DNA of 15,784 bases from Microbacter sp049976245 (GTDB lineage: Bacteria; Bacteroidota; Bacteroidia; Bacteroidales; Paludibacteraceae): NCBI GenBank assembly GCA_049976245.1, contig JBMFIQ010000047.1, forward strand, positions 1-15,784. Reading direction: 5' to 3'. Position 1 is the stretch's first letter, and each line of letters begins with the position of its first letter. The translations under genes and the position numbers were made by a program. Below the pieces are notes generated by a model. It searched no databases, was not told the origin of the DNA, and saw only the letters and a list, made by a program, of their open reading frames with translations. Positions 13,014 to 15,784 of the stretch are shown piece after piece.

Positions 13014-14504
13014 ATGAGTAAGTTAGTACGATTGGCAAAGGATACGGCCATTTACGGAGTCAGCAGCATTGCAGGCAAAGTATTAAATTGGTTGTTGGTC
13101 CCTTTGTATGCTTATGTGTTGACCAACACCGCCGATTATGGCATTGTTACCAATTTGTACGGTTGGACGGCTCTTTTATTGGTTATTCTGACTTATGGCA
13201 TGGAAACCGGTTTTTTTCGGTTTGCCAACAAACATGAACATGATTCGGAGGAAGTGTACGGTTCTGCTTTGATGAGTGTGGGTGCCACGTCTCTCTTGTT
13301 TGCGCTTTTTTCGGTGGTTTTTGCCCGCTCATTGGCCAACATGATGGATTATCATCGTCATCCTGAATACATAGCCATGTTGGGTGTCGTGGTGGCATTG
13401 GACGCTTTTAGCGCCATTCCGTTTGCATACCTTCGCTACAAAAATCGTCCCTACATGTTTGCGGGATTGAAAATGGTGATGATTTTTGTCAATATCTTTT
13501 TCAATCTTTTCTTTCTGCTGGCATGTCCGTGGTTGGCACACCATGCGCCACAAACGGTTCAATGGTTTTATCGGCCTGATTATGGGGTTGGCTATATTTT
13601 TGTGGCCAATTTGATTTCGACCGTTGTTGGCATTTTGACTTTGTTGCCTTTCGTCATTCATGTGAAGTTCAAATGGAATTGGCCATTGTTGAAGCAGATC
13701 CTGCATTATTCATTCCCGTTGCTTTTGTTGGGCATTGCAGGCATTATGAATCAGACGATTGATAAGATTTTATTTCCGGTGATTTATCCCAATCATGCAG
13801 AAGCCATGAAATTATTGGGAATTTATGGCGCCAATTCAAAAATTGCCATGGTGATGATGATGTTTACTCAGGCGTTTCGTTTTGCCTACGAACCTTTTGT
13901 GTTTGCTCAACACAAAGATTCAAACAGCAAAGCAGCTTATTCGGATGCCATGAAATTCTTCATCATTTTTTCCTTAATTTTAGTACTCTCCATGACCTAT
14001 TACATTGATGTGTTGAAATACATCATCGGCCCTGAATATCGCAAAGGATTGACGGTGGTCCCCATTGTGCTGGTTTCGTATCTGTTTCAGGGCATTTATT
14101 TCAATCTTTCTTTGTGGTACAAATTGATTGATAAGACCATTTGGGGTGCCGTGTTTTCGAGTGTCGGATTTATCATTACGTTGGCGCTAAACATTGTGTT
14201 GGTGCCCAGACTCAACTATTTCGGATCGGCTTGGGCGGCTTTTGTGGCCTATTTCGTCATTGTGTTGTTGTCCTATTTTTATGGACAAAAATATTTTCCG
14301 ATCAATTATCAACTCAAAGTGATCGGCAAGTATTTCGCTTTGGCTGCAGTGCTCTTTGCGTTGGGCTGGTTTGTAACATTTCATATTACGTTGGTTAATT
14401 TACTGTACCGTACTGTTTTGTTGGCTATTTTCATTTGGTATGCCGAACGTCATGATTTGCCTATGTCCAAGTTGCCCTATATCAATAAATTTGTTAAGAA
14501 ATGA
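13014..14504 (+). CDS. Wzx/MATE-like polysaccharide flippase
   Basis: An inner-membrane protein of 496 residues with about 12-14 hydrophobic helices, belonging to the polysaccharide biosynthesis / oligosaccharide flippase group. Such proteins move undecaprenyl-linked saccharide units to the periplasmic face for O-antigen, capsule or other glycans. The N-terminus LAKDTAIYGVSSIAGKVLNW, followed by LVPLYAYVLTNTADYGIV and GMETGFFRFANKH, is characteristic of the family's first helices. The sugar substrate cannot be inferred. It follows ruvB by 38 nt, and its stop overlaps the glycosyltransferase start by 4 nt (ATGA, 14501-14504), so flippase and transferase are translationally coupled and probably act on one glycan. 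Confidence 0.9.
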   Translation: MSKLVRLAKDTAIYGVSSIAGKVLNWLLVPLYAYVLTNTADYGIVTNLYGWTALLLVILTYGMETGFFRFANKHEHDSEEVYGSALMSVGATSLLFALFSVVFARSLANMMDYHRHPEYIAMLGVVVALDAFSAIPFAYLRYKNRPYMFAGLKMVMIFVNIFFNLFFLLACPWLAHHAPQTVQWFYRPDYGVGYIFVANLISTVVGILTLLPFVIHVKFKWNWPLLKQILHYSFPLLLLGIAGIMNQTIDKILFPVIYPNHAEAMKLLGIYGANSKIAMVMMMFTQAFRFAYEPFVFAQHKDSNSKAAYSDAMKFFIIFSLILVLSMTYYIDVLKYIIGPEYRKGLTVVPIVLVSYLFQGIYFNLSLWYKLIDKTIWGAVFSSVGFIITLALNIVLVPRLNYFGSAWAAFVAYFVIVLLSYFYGQKYFPINYQLKVIGKYFALAAVLFALGWFVTFHITLVNLLYRTVLLAIFIWYAERHDLPMSKLPYINKFVKK

Positions 14505-15625
14505 TCATTGGGTACGATGCCAAACGCGCTTTTTTGAATCGAAGAGGATTGGGAAATTTCAGCCGTGATTTGATCCGATTGATGGAGAGTTATTACCCTG
14601 ACAATAAGTATGTTTTATACACGACCAATCAACGTAATGCGCCCTTTCATCCAGAAAGGAACGGTGCCGTGGTGGTTACACCTTCGAAATCTTTAGATCG
14701 GTTGATGCCTGCCTTGTGGCGCTCCTTTGGCATGGTTGGCGACATGAAAGCTCAGAAATTGGATATTTATCACGGGTTAAGTCAAGAATTGCCTTTTGGC
14801 ATTCAATCGACAGGTGTTAAATCGGTTGTGACGATTCATGATGCCATTTTTGTGCGTTATCCTGAACTTTACGATGCGGCTTACCGTACGATTTTTTTGC
14901 AAAAAAACCGCTATAGTTGCCGTGTAGCTAATCGCATTGTTGCCATAAGTGAGCAGACAAAACGTGACTGCATCGAGTTTTTCGGAGCTGACGAACGAAA
15001 AGTGGAGGTGGTCTATCAGGGATGCAGCCATATTTTTCGTCAACCTGTCACAGCGGAGCAAGTTGACATGGTGAAAAAGAAATATGCATTGCCCGATCAA
15101 TTTTTGTTGTCCGTTGGAGCCATTGAGCGGCGAAAAAACATGGGAATCATTTTGGATGCCATTCATCGCGGCCACATTGACATGCCGTTGGTGATTATAG
15201 GTGGTGTTACTCCTTATTTCAAGGAGTTAAAAGAGAAAATAGCCGCTTATTTTTTGGAAAATCGGGTTCTTTTCCTTCATCAAGCACTTTTTGAAGATTT
15301 TCCCGCCATCTATCATGCGGCGCAAAGCATGATTTATCCATCCTTGTTTGAGGGTTTTGGATTGCCCATTCTTGAAGCATTGTGTACCGGAACGCCCGTG
15401 ATTACTTCCAAAGGAGGTTGTTTTAAAGAAACCGGCGGAGATGCTGCACTCTATGTGGATCCGATGAATGCCGATGAATTGGCTGATCTCATTCAGCGTG
15501 TTTTGACCGATTCGTCATTGAGAAAAACGATGATCGAAAAAGGTTGGCAACATGCCGATTTGTTTACCGATGAAAAGGTGGCTCAAAACATGATGCGTGT
15601 TTATATGAACCTGATGCAGGATTGA
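14501..15625 (+). CDS. GT4-family glycosyltransferase
   Basis: Cytoplasmic or membrane-associated retaining glycosyltransferase of GT-B fold, 374 residues. The N-terminal acceptor domain has MIIGYDAKRAF and RGLGNFSRDL, with the VVTIHDAIF loop. The C-terminal nucleotide-sugar domain begins LSVGAIERRKN (E209-R210-R211-K212-N213) and has the GT4 EX7E motif EGFGLPILE (Glu284 and Glu292), followed by ALCTGTPVITSKGG. Family members often transfer mannose, glucose or N-acetylglucosamine from NDP-sugars to a lipid-linked glycan; donor and acceptor here are unknown. It overlaps the flippase gene by 4 nt. No terminator is evident in the 159 nt after the stop, so the operon may continue beyond the window. 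Confidence 0.92.
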   Translation: MIIGYDAKRAFLNRRGLGNFSRDLIRLMESYYPDNKYVLYTTNQRNAPFHPERNGAVVVTPSKSLDRLMPALWRSFGMVGDMKAQKLDIYHGLSQELPFGIQSTGVKSVVTIHDAIFVRYPELYDAAYRTIFLQKNRYSCRVANRIVAISEQTKRDCIEFFGADERKVEVVYQGCSHIFRQPVTAEQVDMVKKKYALPDQFLLSVGAIERRKNMGIILDAIHRGHIDMPLVIIGGVTPYFKELKEKIAAYFLENRVLFLHQALFEDFPAIYHAAQSMIYPSLFEGFGLPILEALCTGTPVITSKGGCFKETGGDAALYVDPMNADELADLIQRVLTDSSLRKTMIEKGWQHADLFTDEKVAQNMMRVYMNLMQD

Positions 15626-15784
15626 TGTCTGATCCTACTTGTTTAATCTTCCTTTTTTCTCATAACAATATCCTTTGAAGGAGATTGTTTCAATATTGAA
15701 TGATTAGTAATTCAACTTTCGCAAGTAAATAATGGTTTGATTTTTAGGTGTTATTAGATGAATTTAATTTGATAATCAGTTTCT

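Noticed and set aside
15660..15700. Inverted CAATAT/ATATTG pair after the glycosyltransferase, considered as a terminator
   Set aside because: Large loop, A/T-only stem and no T-tract following; insufficient for a terminator call.

Overview
The window looks like chromosomal DNA from a member of the Bacteroidota, most likely a Bacteroidales-type anaerobe. The evidence is that start codons lack Shine-Dalgarno sequences and sit in A/T-rich leaders, that the Bacteroidota -7 promoter box TAnnTTTG recurs upstream of genes, and that the gene content fits (a secreted carboxypeptidase-regulatory-domain protein, a large secreted transglutaminase-like protein, a uridine phosphorylase of the Bacteroidales type). 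The species cannot be named from this sequence.

Layout. 1-511 holds no conventional gene but carries two short repeat elements, each with a second copy elsewhere in the window. 512-3593 (minus) reads, in transcription order, as a 23-codon mini-ORF, a uridine phosphorylase, a six-helix DUF308/HdeD-like membrane protein and mnmE (tRNA modification); the last two overlap by 8 nt. 3807-4889 (minus) is an ERG4/ERG24-type sterol reductase homologue. 5141-7330 (minus) is a secreted transglutaminase-like protein. 7695-8984 (plus) is a secreted carboxypeptidase-regulatory-domain protein, divergent from it across a 364-nt region with promoter boxes for both directions and a structured leader. 9054-11373 (minus) is galM preceded by galK, a galactose-entry pair of the Leloir pathway. 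11374-11955 is a long divergent intergenic region with the second copy of one repeat and a possible 39-codon ORF. 11956-15625 (plus) runs ruvB, a Wzx-type flippase and a GT4 glycosyltransferase, the last two overlapping by 4 nt.

Most genes are ordinary housekeeping or envelope genes. The less ordinary material lies between genes. A 62-nt element (R1; 84% identical over the compared stretch) occurs at 64-125 and 3532-3593, both times encoding a mini-ORF starting MKR and containing YLASSI; the second copy lies 15 nt upstream of the uridine phosphorylase, behind a 10-bp hairpin and a good promoter. A second element of about 66-70 nt (R2; about 86% identical) occurs at 286-351 (minus) and 11454-11523 (plus) and contains a TAACTTTG/TAACTTCG promoter-like core. 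R2 and R1 stand in the same orientation in 1-351, which suggests a small transcription unit reading out of the left edge. The sterol reductase homologue is the most surprising coding gene.

All assignments are from reading motifs by eye. No database search was possible.
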